From JAYQKL01 sp049889415 (lineage in GTDB: Bacteria; Pseudomonadota; Alphaproteobacteria; RS24), in NCBI GenBank assembly GCA_049889415.1, contig JBMHDL010000005.1, forward strand, positions 62,001 to 126,000: a DNA stretch of 64,000 nucleotides, in the 5' to 3' direction. Position 1 is the first letter of the stretch. Each line of letters begins with the position of its first letter. The position numbers and the translations under genes were made by a program. The notes below the pieces were generated by a model that was not told the DNA's origin, did no database searches, and saw only the letters and a list, made by a program, of their open reading frames with translations. Below are positions 16,697 to 25,653 of this stretch, piece by piece.

Positions 16697-17104
16697 ATGA
16701 TGGGTGCAGGATTTTTTTGCGGCGCCCTGTTCGGGCTTGGTCTGGCTGTTTCCGGCATGTTGAACCCTGCCAAGGTCAGTGGATTTCTGGATCTGGCTGG
16801 AGCGTGGGACCCGTCTTTGGCGTTTGTCATGGGTGGCGGGTTGGCGGTCAATCTGGTCGCCTTCAGGATGATCCAAAAACGCAGACGACCGGTATTGACG
16901 GAAAATTTTGACCTGCCCAAAGCGACCAAAATTGACCGACGCTTGATTGTCGGATCGGCGCTGTTTGGTGTGGGATGGGCATTGGGCGGGTTATGCCCCG
17001 GTCCGGCGATTGCCGGTTTGGCCTATGGCTCAAGCGAGGCGGTTTTGTTTTTCGTCTCAATGATGGCGGGCCTGCACATGGCCCGTCTTGTCAAGCGGGC
17101 TTGA
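16697..17104 (+). CDS. YeeE/YedE family protein, C-terminal half-type (DUF6691)
   Basis: 135 residues with four membrane segments. GLCPGPA near residue 97 gives the second conserved cysteine, and LGLAVSGMLNPAKV near the N-terminus matches the DUF6691 partner. It pairs with the preceding half-protein to rebuild the two-repeat YeeE core. The frame is open upstream to 16589, but residues before 16697 read as a shadow of the previous gene; a GTG overlapping the previous stop at 16691 is an alternative start. Last gene of the sulfur operon. Confidence 0.87.
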   Translation: MMGAGFFCGALFGLGLAVSGMLNPAKVSGFLDLAGAWDPSLAFVMGGGLAVNLVAFRMIQKRRRPVLTENFDLPKATKIDRRLIVGSALFGVGWALGGLCPGPAIAGLAYGSSEAVLFFVSMMAGLHMARLVKRA

Positions 17105-17247
17105 GGCCGGCAAAAAACACCTTTTGGGCGTATTTGCACCAATGATTCATGCTTCCCAGTTGCGGTGTGATTGGCTACTGTTTGCGGTATATGAAACGAA
17201 CGGAGACCGGCCATCCCCGGTCAGTGTCGCCAGAAAAGGAGAGCGTA

Positions 17248-17613
17248 ATGATTTCGTACTTATTGTTTGGAGTCAGGGATTTGGAAAAATCCATTCAGTT
17301 TTATGACGCCTTGACGGCCGAGCTTGGCGCGTCGCCCGTCATGACCAATGAACGCATTAAAATGTATGCCCGTAAGGATGGCCCAATGATGGGCATCTGC
17401 CTGCCGGCCGACGGTCAGCCGGCGACCAACGGCAACGGTACTATGGCGGCCATTGGCATGCCTGACCGTGCTGCAGTTGATCATATAAATGATTTTGCTG
17501 TTGCGCAGGGCGCCAAAAGTGTCGGGGATATGGGGCTGGACAGTGAAGACGGTTTTTATGGCCGCTATATCCGCGATTTTGATGACAATAAAATCTGCTT
17601 TTTCCATATGTAG
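17248..17613 (+). CDS. VOC (glyoxalase/bleomycin-resistance) superfamily protein
   Basis: 121 residues, one VOC module pair. The start motif SYLLFGVRDLEKSIQFYDALTAELG and the end motif YIRDFDDNKICFFH are typical of small dioxygenase/glyoxalase-like proteins. The start ATG 17248 follows AGGAGA; upstream in-frame sequence is not conserved. Function is open: members include glyoxalase I-like enzymes, fosfomycin-resistance enzymes and simple binding proteins. A complete metal-ligand set cannot be confirmed by eye. It stands alone between the sulfur operon and an acyltransferase. Confidence 0.8.
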   Translation: MISYLLFGVRDLEKSIQFYDALTAELGASPVMTNERIKMYARKDGPMMGICLPADGQPATNGNGTMAAIGMPDRAAVDHINDFAVAQGAKSVGDMGLDSEDGFYGRYIRDFDDNKICFFHM

Positions 17614-17649
17614 CTCAAGCAAGCCGAACGACATGGTGACGTGACAGCA

Positions 17650-18513
17650 ATGAGCCGGGATATATTGAAACGCCCATTATTGGAACGCTTTCAGCTCATC
17701 GATGAATTTACCATGGCCTCTGAGGGTCATTCCCTCGCCCATATTCTGGCAATCCGCGCGGTTGAGCAGGTGAGTTCAAGGCCCCATTTAAAGCGGCTTT
17801 ATGCCGATTATCAAAAGGCCGTACAGTCGGATGTTTCTTTTTGGGAGAGCTTGGTTCAGCGTCTGGGTCTGAAACTCGATTTTCACGGCAGTCATTATGA
17901 TGCTTTGCCGAAGGAGGGGCCGTTGGTGGTTGTCGCCAATCATCCTTTCGGCATTCTCGACGGCCTGATCATTTGTTGGCTGGTATCGCGTCAGCGGCAG
18001 GACTTCAAGATCATGATCAATCATGTCATGACGCGCCTGCCGGAAATGCAGCCACATATTTTGCCGGTCAATTTTGACAAAACCCCGGACGCACTGGAGA
18101 CCAATCTGGAGTCACGTAAGGCAGCGAAAAAACACCTTGAGTCCGGAGGGGCGCTGATTATGTTTCCTGCCGGCGGCATCGCCACGACGCCACATTTTTT
18201 TTCCAGTGCCGCCGTTGAGCCAAAATGGGGCGCCTTGCTCGGCAAGTTGCTGAAAAAAACCGAAGCCCCGGTTTTGCCGGTATTTTTCGGGGGGCAGAAT
18301 TCGCAACTTTTCCAGAAGGTCAGTCACATCAGCTATGCCGCCAGATGGGCTTTGCTGTTTCATGAAGTCAATCGGCGCCGAGGCTCTGATATTGACCTGG
18401 TTGTCGGAGAGGTAATGGCGTTTTCAGATCTGCCATCCGGCCTGCCGCCCAAAGAACTGGCCATGTATTTACTGCATGTGACGCATGATTTGTCCCGTCG
18501 CATAAAGGCCTGA
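17650..18513 (+). CDS. Lysophospholipid acyltransferase family protein (PlsC-like)
   Basis: 287 residues. The acyltransferase block I is NHPFGILDG near residue 97, the variant found in hemolysin/OlsA-type acyltransferases, and block III is MFPAGGIAT near 175. The family transfers an acyl chain from acyl-ACP or acyl-CoA to a lyso-lipid at the inner membrane face. Long uncharged surfaces but no clear transmembrane span fit a peripheral protein. An upstream GTG (17641) would add three residues. It is independent of the flanking genes and converges on the MBL lipoprotein. Confidence 0.82.
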   Translation: MSRDILKRPLLERFQLIDEFTMASEGHSLAHILAIRAVEQVSSRPHLKRLYADYQKAVQSDVSFWESLVQRLGLKLDFHGSHYDALPKEGPLVVVANHPFGILDGLIICWLVSRQRQDFKIMINHVMTRLPEMQPHILPVNFDKTPDALETNLESRKAAKKHLESGGALIMFPAGGIATTPHFFSSAAVEPKWGALLGKLLKKTEAPVLPVFFGGQNSQLFQKVSHISYAARWALLFHEVNRRRGSDIDLVVGEVMAFSDLPSGLPPKELAMYLLHVTHDLSRRIKA

Positions 18514-18526
18514 GACGGGCTGACGG

Positions 18527-19627
18527 TTACTCATCCCCGTGTCGGCTTTCCAGGCTGATTGTTTCCCCGATCTTCAGAACAAACCCTTGTTCGCCCGCGG
18601 CGGCAATGAAGCGCGATCGCGGTTCCGCAAATGGCTCCAAAGCCAGAACAAAAGTCCCCCAATGCATCGGGGTCATGCGGCGGCATCCGACTTCGCGCCC
18701 GATTTGTACGCCGCCTTCCGGGTCAACATGGCTGCTCATCATAAAGGCTCGGGGTTCGTAGGCGCCGACGCTGATCAGGCCGATGTCACACCCCTGATGG
18801 TGGCGGGTCATATGCCGGCCGATTTTGACAAATTCATCAGGATGGGTGGCCGTGTCGCCCGTGTGATAAACGGATTTCCCGCCCGCCGAAAAGCCGTATG
18901 ACATCCATAGGGTGCGGTTGCGGTCAAACGGGCTGCGGTTGGACCAGTGAATCGCTGGATAAGCCGTGAGGCGGAAGGCGCCTGACCGTGCCGGTAGAGT
19001 GACCTCATCATACCAGTCAAGCTCATGAACTTTGCCATAACCGCGCTTGGTGAAATAGCCGCCCAAACCAAGCGGAACGATGGCAGTGATATTTTGCGGG
19101 TTCGGCAGCCGGTCCAGGGTTCGTGTGTCGAGATGGTCATAATGGGCGTGACTGATGACCACCACATCAATCGGGGGTAAATCCTCCAAATCGAGTCCGA
19201 ATGGCGGTACCCGCTTCGGGCCGGCGAATGAGACGGGTGAGGCGCGGTTTGAAAAAATCGGATCCGTCAACACGGTCACCCCGTCAAGCCGGATAAGATA
19301 GGTTGAGTGCCCGATCCAACTGATGCTGTCCCGACCGTTCATCCTGGCCAGGGCTGAGCGGGCCTGTGTGGCAGGCATGAGATGGTCCTCAGGCATTTCC
19401 GGCGGCCCCTGGGTCAGTTGTTTCCAAAGAAATTTGGGGAAGAAACTGCCGGCGGCGGTTGTGTCACGGACTGGGCTGTCAGCGGGATTGCGGAAGCCCC
19501 GCTCCATATGGTGATAGGGATAATTCTCACCTTTGGGGTCCCCGACGCCGCTGCAGGAGCCGAGCAGGACGCCAAAGGCGAGCAAGATAGTGGCCGCAAC
19601 CAGACTGTGTTTTCGAAGTTTCTGCAA
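18527..19627 (-). CDS. NAPE-PLD/UlaG-like MBL-fold lipoprotein
   Basis: 366 residues. Lipobox LLGSC near residue 25 suggests a lipoprotein. The MBL core has GHSTYLIRLDG, TDPIFS, SHAHYDHLD (metal H/H/D/H), HTGDT and PMHWGTF, the pattern of the N-acyl-phosphatidylethanolamine phospholipase D-like group. No ATG is available: the TTG at 19627 is the only codon that keeps the signal peptide. It starts 12 bases after the esterase stop, so the two form an operon. A role in lipid turnover is likely; the exact substrate is unknown. Confidence 0.83.
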   Translation of the reverse strand: MQKLRKHSLVAATILLAFGVLLGSCSGVGDPKGENYPYHHMERGFRNPADSPVRDTTAAGSFFPKFLWKQLTQGPPEMPEDHLMPATQARSALARMNGRDSISWIGHSTYLIRLDGVTVLTDPIFSNRASPVSFAGPKRVPPFGLDLEDLPPIDVVVISHAHYDHLDTRTLDRLPNPQNITAIVPLGLGGYFTKRGYGKVHELDWYDEVTLPARSGAFRLTAYPAIHWSNRSPFDRNRTLWMSYGFSAGGKSVYHTGDTATHPDEFVKIGRHMTRHHQGCDIGLISVGAYEPRAFMMSSHVDPEGGVQIGREVGCRRMTPMHWGTFVLALEPFAEPRSRFIAAAGEQGFVLKIGETISLESRHGDE

Positions 19628-19639
19628 AACGGTGTCTTG

Positions 19640-20596
19640 CTATCCGGAAAGTTGTCGTTTGACAAAGGCCATCACATTGTCTTTACACAACTTGGTGATG
19701 GCCGCCTCAGGTGAATTGCTGTCGAAGCCATGAAAGGCTCCCTCATATATTTGCAAGTCACAGTCCACGCCGTCAGCCTGAAGCTGTTTGGCGTAAGCTG
19801 TGTTCTCCGCCAAAAACAGATCAAGATCGCCGACCGGGATGTGCGCCGGCGGCAGATTGGACAGATCCTTAGCCCGTGCCGGCGCGGCATAAATATCAAC
19901 CTCGTCAGAACCGAAGGCGTCACCGAGATAGGCCCGCCAGCCGGTCAGGTTGTTGGCACGAGACCAGATCAAGGTGTCCTCCACACCGTCACCGGGCTGT
20001 TCCAGATTTGTGTCATCCAGCATGGGGTAAATCAAAAGCTGCGCCCTTGGTTTGATGTCGGTGTGGTCGCGCAGCCACAGGGCCAGGCCCGCCGCAAGCC
20101 CGCCGCCGGCGCTGACACCGTGAATAATGATGCGGTCCGGGTCAAGATTAAGTTCTCCGGCATGGTCAATGAGATACTGTAACCCCTCATAGCAGTCGCG
20201 TAACGGCACAGGATAGGCGTGTTCAGGCGAAAGCCGGTATTCAACGGATGCGGTGAAACACCCCAAATGTTCGGCAAAATCCCTGACCGATGCATCGCCC
20301 TGATTAGCTTCGCCGACAACAAAACCGCCGCCATGAATGAAGTAAAGGATCGGCATCGGGGTGTCGCTCTGTTTCGGGCAGATAATCCGCAGGGACAAAT
20401 CTGCCCCGTCGCTGGATTGAAACGGAATGATTTCGCGCATGACATGGTCAGCCAAAACAAGATGTTCAACCGCCTGATCGCCCATTGCATTGACCATCTC
20501 CCGGGCCTCGGCGAGATTGTTGTCGAGATCCATGCCGTCGCCCAGCATGGCTTTGAAAATCTCCAAAGTCGGCAGAAGTTCAGGATCAACTTTCAT
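19640..20596 (-). CDS. Alpha/beta hydrolase, hormone-sensitive-lipase type esterase
   Basis: 318 residues. The oxyanion-hole motif is HGGGF near residue 89, the nucleophile elbow GVSAGGG with catalytic Ser near 160, the acid in GDLDLF and the His in EGAFHGFD near the end. This is the HSL (family IV) esterase layout, hydrolysing short acyl esters in the cytoplasm. The ATG at 20596 follows GGAG with 8 bases spacing and is preferred over a TTG four codons earlier. It is the first gene of a two-gene operon with the MBL lipoprotein. Confidence 0.9.
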   Translation of the reverse strand: MKVDPELLPTLEIFKAMLGDGMDLDNNLAEAREMVNAMGDQAVEHLVLADHVMREIIPFQSSDGADLSLRIICPKQSDTPMPILYFIHGGGFVVGEANQGDASVRDFAEHLGCFTASVEYRLSPEHAYPVPLRDCYEGLQYLIDHAGELNLDPDRIIIHGVSAGGGLAAGLALWLRDHTDIKPRAQLLIYPMLDDTNLEQPGDGVEDTLIWSRANNLTGWRAYLGDAFGSDEVDIYAAPARAKDLSNLPPAHIPVGDLDLFLAENTAYAKQLQADGVDCDLQIYEGAFHGFDSNSPEAAITKLCKDNVMAFVKRQLSG

Positions 20597-20704
20597 GATG
20601 CACTCCAAACAGATGATTTACTATGTTCCATGTCCCTAACCTAAATTAGGTATTTCCGACGTGCGAGCAAGCCCGATTTTCAATCTTTCGGCCTGTTCGG
20701 GTGA

Positions 20705-20732
20705 TTGCAAGTTGGCGGAAAAAAACTACATT
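20705..20732 (+). promoter_or_regulatory. Sigma70-like promoter for the FAD oxidoreductase
   Basis: TTGCAA (20705-20710), 16-base spacer, TACATT (20727-20732). It lies 23 bases before the ATG at 20756, next to a good ribosome site GGGGAG. Confidence 0.4.
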
Positions 20733-20755
20733 GCATGAGTGAATGGGGAGTTCAA

Positions 20756-22159
20756 ATGAGCGAGACACTGAAAACTGACTATCTCGTAGCCGGTGCCGGT
20801 GCCATGGGCATGGCATTTGTCGATACCTTGCTGAGTGAAACAGACGCGGACATTATTATGGTTGACCGTCATGCCAAACCGGGCGGGCATTGGAACCTAG
20901 CCTATCCGTTTGTCAAGTTGCATCAGCCCTCTGCCTTTTTTGGCGTTGCCTCGCGTGAATTGAGCCGTTTTGAAAAAGACAGGGTCGGGTTGAACAAGGG
21001 TCTGTTTGATCTTGCTTCCGGCGCTGAGGTCAGTGCCTATTTTGATGAAGTCATGCAGCAAAGGTTCCTGGCATCAGGACGGGTCAGATATTTTCCGATG
21101 TGCGAATTTGAGGGGAACGGGCATGTGCGCGCCTTGACCACCGGTAAAGCTTTTGAGATTGAGGCCGGTAAGTTGGTTGATGCAACGAAGCTGACCGTGG
21201 ATGTGCCGTCAACGCACACGCCGTCTTTTTCCGTCGCCGAAGGTGTGCATTTCATGCCGCTGAACGGTCTACCGGCCATGCGGGGGCCGTTTGAAAAGCA
21301 TGTTGTCATCGGTGCTGGCAAGACTGGGATTGATGCCTGCCTGTGGCTTCTGGAGCACGGTGTCATGCCGGATGACATCACCTGGATCATGCCGCGTGAT
21401 GCCTGGATGTTGCCACGCGAGAACGCCCAGCCCGACATGGATTTCTTCATGGATGTTTTCGGCAATCAAGCCGGACAGATGGAGTCCATTGCCGCATCAA
21501 AAGATAAGGCAGACATGTTTATGCGGCTTGAGCAAAGCGGGTATTTCGTCCGCTTTGACCCTGAAGTTTTGCCGAGCATGTTCCATGCCGCCAGTATCAG
21601 CAAGGCTGAACTTGAAGTTTTACGCCGGATTCATCATGTCGTGCGTCTGGGGCGGGTGACAGCGCTGGAGCATGACCGGATTGTGCTTGAGGAGGGGGAG
21701 ATCGAAACCTCGCCTGATACATTGCATATTGACTGTTCTGCCAGCCTGTCGCGCGCCAAGGAACGCATCCAACCAAGCCCGGTTTTCGAGGCTCACGTCA
21801 TTACGCCGCAAACCGTGCGGGCCTTCATGCCCGTATTCAGCGGCTCACTGATTGCCTATATTGAAGCGCATTATGATGATGAGGCTAAGAAAAACGCCCT
21901 GTGCAGTGTCGTCCCCTTGCCGAATACCACTGATGATTTCATTTTGATGACGCTGCAAAATATGATGAACCAGTATAACTGGTCGCAGGAGCCGGATTTG
22001 CGCCGTTGGATCCGGGAGAACAGATTGGACGGGTTTTCAAAAATTATCGCGCAGGTCGATGCTTCTGATACGGAAAAGACCGAAGTGCTTTTGCGGATGC
22101 GCGAAGCAGCCCCCAAAGCCGTAGGCCGATTAATGGAATACGCTGCTGAAATCGGCTGA
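20756..22159 (+). CDS. FAD/NAD(P)-binding oxidoreductase of unknown substrate
   Basis: 467 residues. An N-terminal dinucleotide motif GAGAMG (about 13-18) is followed by KPGGHW, as in flavin monooxygenases and L-amino-acid/lysine hydroxylase-like proteins. A second nucleotide motif is GAGKTG near residue 186. The middle and C-terminal parts are not familiar. It is monomeric-oxidoreductase sized and has no signal peptide or membrane span. GGGGAG precedes the ATG by 5 bases. It converges on the SDR gene with only 3 bases between stop codons. The reaction cannot be named from sequence. Confidence 0.75.
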   Translation: MSETLKTDYLVAGAGAMGMAFVDTLLSETDADIIMVDRHAKPGGHWNLAYPFVKLHQPSAFFGVASRELSRFEKDRVGLNKGLFDLASGAEVSAYFDEVMQQRFLASGRVRYFPMCEFEGNGHVRALTTGKAFEIEAGKLVDATKLTVDVPSTHTPSFSVAEGVHFMPLNGLPAMRGPFEKHVVIGAGKTGIDACLWLLEHGVMPDDITWIMPRDAWMLPRENAQPDMDFFMDVFGNQAGQMESIAASKDKADMFMRLEQSGYFVRFDPEVLPSMFHAASISKAELEVLRRIHHVVRLGRVTALEHDRIVLEEGEIETSPDTLHIDCSASLSRAKERIQPSPVFEAHVITPQTVRAFMPVFSGSLIAYIEAHYDDEAKKNALCSVVPLPNTTDDFILMTLQNMMNQYNWSQEPDLRRWIRENRLDGFSKIIAQVDASDTEKTEVLLRMREAAPKAVGRLMEYAAEIG

Positions 22160-22162
22160 GCC

Positions 22163-22972
22163 TTAAAGCTTACGAAATTTCTCCATAATGTCCTGACTGC
22201 CCTTGAACAGCATTTTGGGGGACAAGCGCATAATGTACCAGGACAGCTTGGCGTAAAATGGCGTGAAGATTAGGCGTTTGTTCTGGGTCAACCCTTTGAT
22301 AATTTTGCGGGCCGCGACTTCAGGCTCTATGACCTTCGGAAGGATTTTCAAGATTTCGCCGCTTTCAATGCGTCCGGACTCACCGCTGGTGATTAATTCA
22401 GAGCGGATGTTGCCCATGCAGGCGGCGCGCAGATCCACACCATGGGCCTCCGCCTCAGTCGCCAGAGAATAGGTCAGGCCGACAACGCCGAACTTTGTGC
22501 CGGCATAAGACACCATTGTGGGTGTCGGTACCAGGCCGCCCATTGAGGCGATGTTGAGAATTTGTCCAAATCCCTGTTTTTTCATCTGCCTGTAGGCATA
22601 CAGCATGCCGATCTGGACGGCGTTGTAATTGACATCCGTGATTTTGCGGATCTGAGATTCATTCATTTCAAAAAACTCGCCGACAAACACGATACCGGCA
22701 TTATTGACCATCAGGTCAAGCTGGCCCTGTTCCTTCACGGCCTTGTTGATCACGCGTTTCAAATCGGCATCAACCGTGACATCACATTTGGCTGCAAATG
22801 CCGTACCACCATTTTCAGAAATGGTTTCGGCGACCGGCTTGGCCTCCTTTAACGTCATGGCGGTGACATAAACTTTGGCGCCCTGGCGCGCCAATTCCAG
22901 GGCCATGGCCCGGCCGACACCCGTGCCGGCGCCGGTGACAATGGCAGTTTTCCCATCAAAATGTTCGGTCAT
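22163..22972 (-). CDS. Short-chain dehydrogenase/reductase
   Basis: 269 residues. Complete SDR site: TGAGTGVG (13-20), NNAG (90-93), Ser143, Tyr156, Lys160. The C-terminal stretch after residue 215 is basic and hydrophobic (TPFYAKLSWYIMRLSPKML), as in membrane-associated SDRs that act on lipid-like alcohols. GGGAG precedes the ATG. It is separated from the upstream amidohydrolase by a strong terminator, so it needs its own promoter. It could supply the citronellol/geraniol-type oxidation step (AtuB role) for the nearby Atu-like operon, but this is only a guess. Confidence 0.87.
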   Translation of the reverse strand: MTEHFDGKTAIVTGAGTGVGRAMALELARQGAKVYVTAMTLKEAKPVAETISENGGTAFAAKCDVTVDADLKRVINKAVKEQGQLDLMVNNAGIVFVGEFFEMNESQIRKITDVNYNAVQIGMLYAYRQMKKQGFGQILNIASMGGLVPTPTMVSYAGTKFGVVGLTYSLATEAEAHGVDLRAACMGNIRSELITSGESGRIESGEILKILPKVIEPEVAARKIIKGLTQNKRLIFTPFYAKLSWYIMRLSPKMLFKGSQDIMEKFRKL

Positions 22973-22983
22973 GTTTCTCCCTC

Positions 22984-23020
22984 AAAAAAAATGGTGGAAA
23001 CATTTGCTTGCTTCCACCAT
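22984..23020 (-). terminator. Intrinsic terminator after the amidohydrolase
   Basis: Read on the minus strand: ATGGTGGAA (23020-23012), a 12-base loop, TTCCACCAT (22999-22991), then a run of T (22990-22984). A 9-pair stem and uninterrupted T-run make it strong. It isolates the amidohydrolase transcript from the SDR gene that follows. Confidence 0.88.
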
Positions 23021-23041
23021 CCTTTTCAAATGCATTCCGTC

Positions 23042-24112
23042 CTAGGCGAAGCCATACATTTTGGCGCCGTTCTCCCAAGTGATTTTGTGAACATCCTCTT
23101 CCGGGACATCCTTGAACAGTTCAGCCACTTTAGTCTGCGCGTTAGGCCAGTTGCAGCATGGATGCGGGAAGTCGGTTGACCAGAGAAGGTTTTCAACCCC
23201 CAGCTGGTCGCGATTGTGCACAGCCTCCGGCTCATCCACAAAGGTCACGGCCATATTCTGTTTCCAGTAGGTGCTCGGCTTTTCCTTGACGTCCGGGAAT
23301 TCATAATGCTGATCCATGCGGCGATCGAGGAAATTCAGGAAGCCGGGGATCCAGAACAGGCCGGGCTCAACCCAAACGATTTTCAGATTCGGATGCCGTC
23401 CGAGAATGCCGGTCAGGAAGTACCACATCATCGGTTCCATCATCAGTGATGGCGGTAGGCCGGTGAAAATACCCTTTTGCGGGGTAGGGTCACGGCGGAA
23501 GGTGCCCCACAGATGCGGCGTGATTGACAAATGATGGGCAATGACGACACCACTTTCCTCAATGGCGCTGAACAGCGGGGTGTAGCGCTCATCATGATAA
23601 TCCGGCAGCCCCAAAGCGGAGGGGAAATTCGGCAGTTGAACGGAGCGGGCACCCAATTTGATCACCCGATGCAATTCCTTTATGGCGAAATCAATATCCG
23701 TGATTGGCAGGTGATAGGTGATCAACAAACGGTTCGGGTCAGTAGACGCGAAATCATAAAGGGCGTTGTTGAACGCTGCGAGATTATCCTGCACCGTATC
23801 CAGATTGTTGTAGAACCGCATGTCATCCAGCGGGTCATTATACATGACCTCATGTTCCACACCGTCCTTGTCCATAGCTTCGAGACGGGCAGGGGCCTCC
23901 ATGTAACCCGGATGGCTGGCGGCCTCCAGATCAACAAAATCGTCCATATGCAACTCTTCGCCGGCCTTCATTTCCTGGTCATATTGCTGATAGGCGGCAA
24001 CGGCCTCATCAAACGCCGGCTTTTTGGCTTCCGGCAAATGCTCGCGGATGTTCTCGGCGGGGATGTGAACATGTGAGTCCACTGAAAACAGTTTTCTTTT
24101 GTTTTCCGTCAT
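23042..24112 (-). CDS. Amidohydrolase-2 family metal-dependent hydrolase
   Basis: 356 residues. The opening metal motif DSHVHI (12-17) and later HHLSI, WVEPGLFWIP and WSTDFPHP match the amidohydrolase_2 (PF04909) barrel, whose members decarboxylate or hydrolyse carboxylic acids (ACMSD, uracil-5-carboxylate decarboxylase and similar). The substrate is unknown. Two ATGs lie six bases apart; GGAGG is 2 bases from the first and 8 from the second, so the second (24112) is chosen. Neighbouring DUF1214 and SDR genes on both sides are a recurring combination for catabolism of unusual ketones or terpenoids. Confidence 0.87.
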   Translation of the reverse strand: MTENKRKLFSVDSHVHIPAENIREHLPEAKKPAFDEAVAAYQQYDQEMKAGEELHMDDFVDLEAASHPGYMEAPARLEAMDKDGVEHEVMYNDPLDDMRFYNNLDTVQDNLAAFNNALYDFASTDPNRLLITYHLPITDIDFAIKELHRVIKLGARSVQLPNFPSALGLPDYHDERYTPLFSAIEESGVVIAHHLSITPHLWGTFRRDPTPQKGIFTGLPPSLMMEPMMWYFLTGILGRHPNLKIVWVEPGLFWIPGFLNFLDRRMDQHYEFPDVKEKPSTYWKQNMAVTFVDEPEAVHNRDQLGVENLLWSTDFPHPCCNWPNAQTKVAELFKDVPEEDVHKITWENGAKMYGFA

Positions 24113-24294
24113 TTTCATAACCTCCAGTCCAAAATTTCAGAACGCTGTTCGAAAATAAAACGACAGCTTGATGGTTCTGTCAAGGCTGATGTTCATGGCG
24201 GCCTCTTCCATGTTGATAAATTTTCAAACGCTTTGGTCTTGGCAGGTCAAGCCAATTCATTAAACTGGAAAGGCATTATGTGATGGAGGCCTGT

Positions 24295-25578
24295 ATGCGC
24301 TTGGTATTTATTTTTACGCTTGTTTTTCTGGTGACTGATGGGCAAGCCTTTTCTCAAAATCAGACGCTCAATCAGACCCCCACTCAAGCGCCCAATCATG
24401 CGCCCAATCATGCGCAGAGCCTGACACCGGAACAGGCGCAGTTGCAGGCAAGTTGGGAGGCCTTTTGCGAAGAGCTGAAGGCGAAAGGGCAATTGATCCT
24501 GTCACAGGATACCGGCAATCCGCAGGACACGGCCGCCGGTTACCGCTATCTGGCGATGATGACGGCCATGGCGATTGATCGTGCGCAATTTGCCGAGGTC
24601 CCAACCCGTCCGGTATTGGTGAGAATAATAGACCAATATCGTAAAGCCGGTCTGGATTCCCCGGACAACAAATACTGGATGACCAAGTTTGATCCGGATG
24701 GTGAATATGTCATTCGTGGTCGCCGGGGCAGCGGTGCCTATCTGGGGTTTCAGTTCAACATTGATGACGGGGCCAGTGCCAACCTCAATCATCAGGACAT
24801 GGTTTTTGGCGAAGACGGCAGATTTGAACTTTACCTGACCGACAAGAAAAGAGGTGAAAACTGGCTGTCTCTGCCAAAGGGGACGAATGGTCTTTATGTG
24901 CGCGAAATTTTCTCGGATTGGGATAAAGAAAAACCCTCAACAATGTGGATTGAACGTCTCGACAACCCGCCGATAGCCCCCGTTCCAACCGCGCAAAGTG
25001 TATCGCAAAATTTTGAGAAAATGTCCGCTTCCCTGGAGGCGGGCCTTTTACGCTGGAAGCGCTATGTGAGCATCAACCGCTCGAGAGCCATGAATGCCAT
25101 TTCACCGCCTATTGGCACTGCCAGCCAAGGTGGCAGCCCGGATAATCTCTACAGCGGCGGATATTTCAAATTGGCGCCTGATGAGGCCATGCTGATTGAA
25201 TTAACCCCGGTCGAAGCGGATTACTGGGCGGTGCAACTGGGCAGTATCTGGTTCCAGTCTCTCGATTATCAGCACGCCCAAACCAGCCTGAATTCTTTCC
25301 AGACTGAAACTGATCCCGACGGCAAAATCCGACTGATCGTGTCGGCACAAGATCCGGGCTATGCCAATTGGCTGGACACGACAGGGCTTGCGGAAGGGGT
25401 GATTTACATGCGTTGGAACAAAGCCAAGAGAGACCCGTCTGCTCCATCGGCGCAGGTGATCAAGTTTGCTGAACTCAGCAAGCTGATGCCGGCTGACAGC
25501 CAGCGTGTCAACCCAGCCCAGCGAAAAAAGGATATTGCGGCGCGCTACGCTTCTGTAGCCCGCCGATTTGCCCAGTAA
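24295..25578 (+). CDS. DUF1214 domain protein, secreted paralog
   Basis: 427 residues from ATG 24295, with GGAGG 5 bases upstream. A signal peptide (about 1-19, ending GQAFS) is followed directly by a five-unit tetrapeptide repeat (NQTL, NQTP, TQAP, NHAP, NHAQ) and then the conserved body. The DUF1214 blocks EADYWAVQLGSIWFQSLDY and DPGYANWLDTTGLAEG lie near the C-terminus. It is a paralog of the cytoplasmic protein at 12192-13376, here exported to the periplasm. The reaction of the family is unknown. Confidence 0.8.
   Translation: MRLVFIFTLVFLVTDGQAFSQNQTLNQTPTQAPNHAPNHAQSLTPEQAQLQASWEAFCEELKAKGQLILSQDTGNPQDTAAGYRYLAMMTAMAIDRAQFAEVPTRPVLVRIIDQYRKAGLDSPDNKYWMTKFDPDGEYVIRGRRGSGAYLGFQFNIDDGASANLNHQDMVFGEDGRFELYLTDKKRGENWLSLPKGTNGLYVREIFSDWDKEKPSTMWIERLDNPPIAPVPTAQSVSQNFEKMSASLEAGLLRWKRYVSINRSRAMNAISPPIGTASQGGSPDNLYSGGYFKLAPDEAMLIELTPVEADYWAVQLGSIWFQSLDYQHAQTSLNSFQTETDPDGKIRLIVSAQDPGYANWLDTTGLAEGVIYMRWNKAKRDPSAPSAQVIKFAELSKLMPADSQRVNPAQRKKDIAARYASVARRFAQ
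24358..24417 (+). repeat. Five 12-bp tandem units inside the DUF1214 gene
   Basis: Units aatcagacgctc, aatcagaccccc, actcaagcgccc, aatcatgcgccc and aatcatgcgcag encode the Asn/Gln/Pro-rich linker right after the signal peptide. Slippage here would change length without a frameshift. Confidence 0.8.
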
Positions 25579-25653
25579 AAGAAACTGAGCGCGGACTGGA
25601 CGCCGGTGTCGAGTCATGTAAATAATTTTTAAGTTTTTATATGGGGCGGCGTT

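Noticed and set aside
23531..24076. 181-codon plus-strand frame opposite the amidohydrolase
   Set aside because: Shadow frame, overlaps conserved coding sequence on the other strand.
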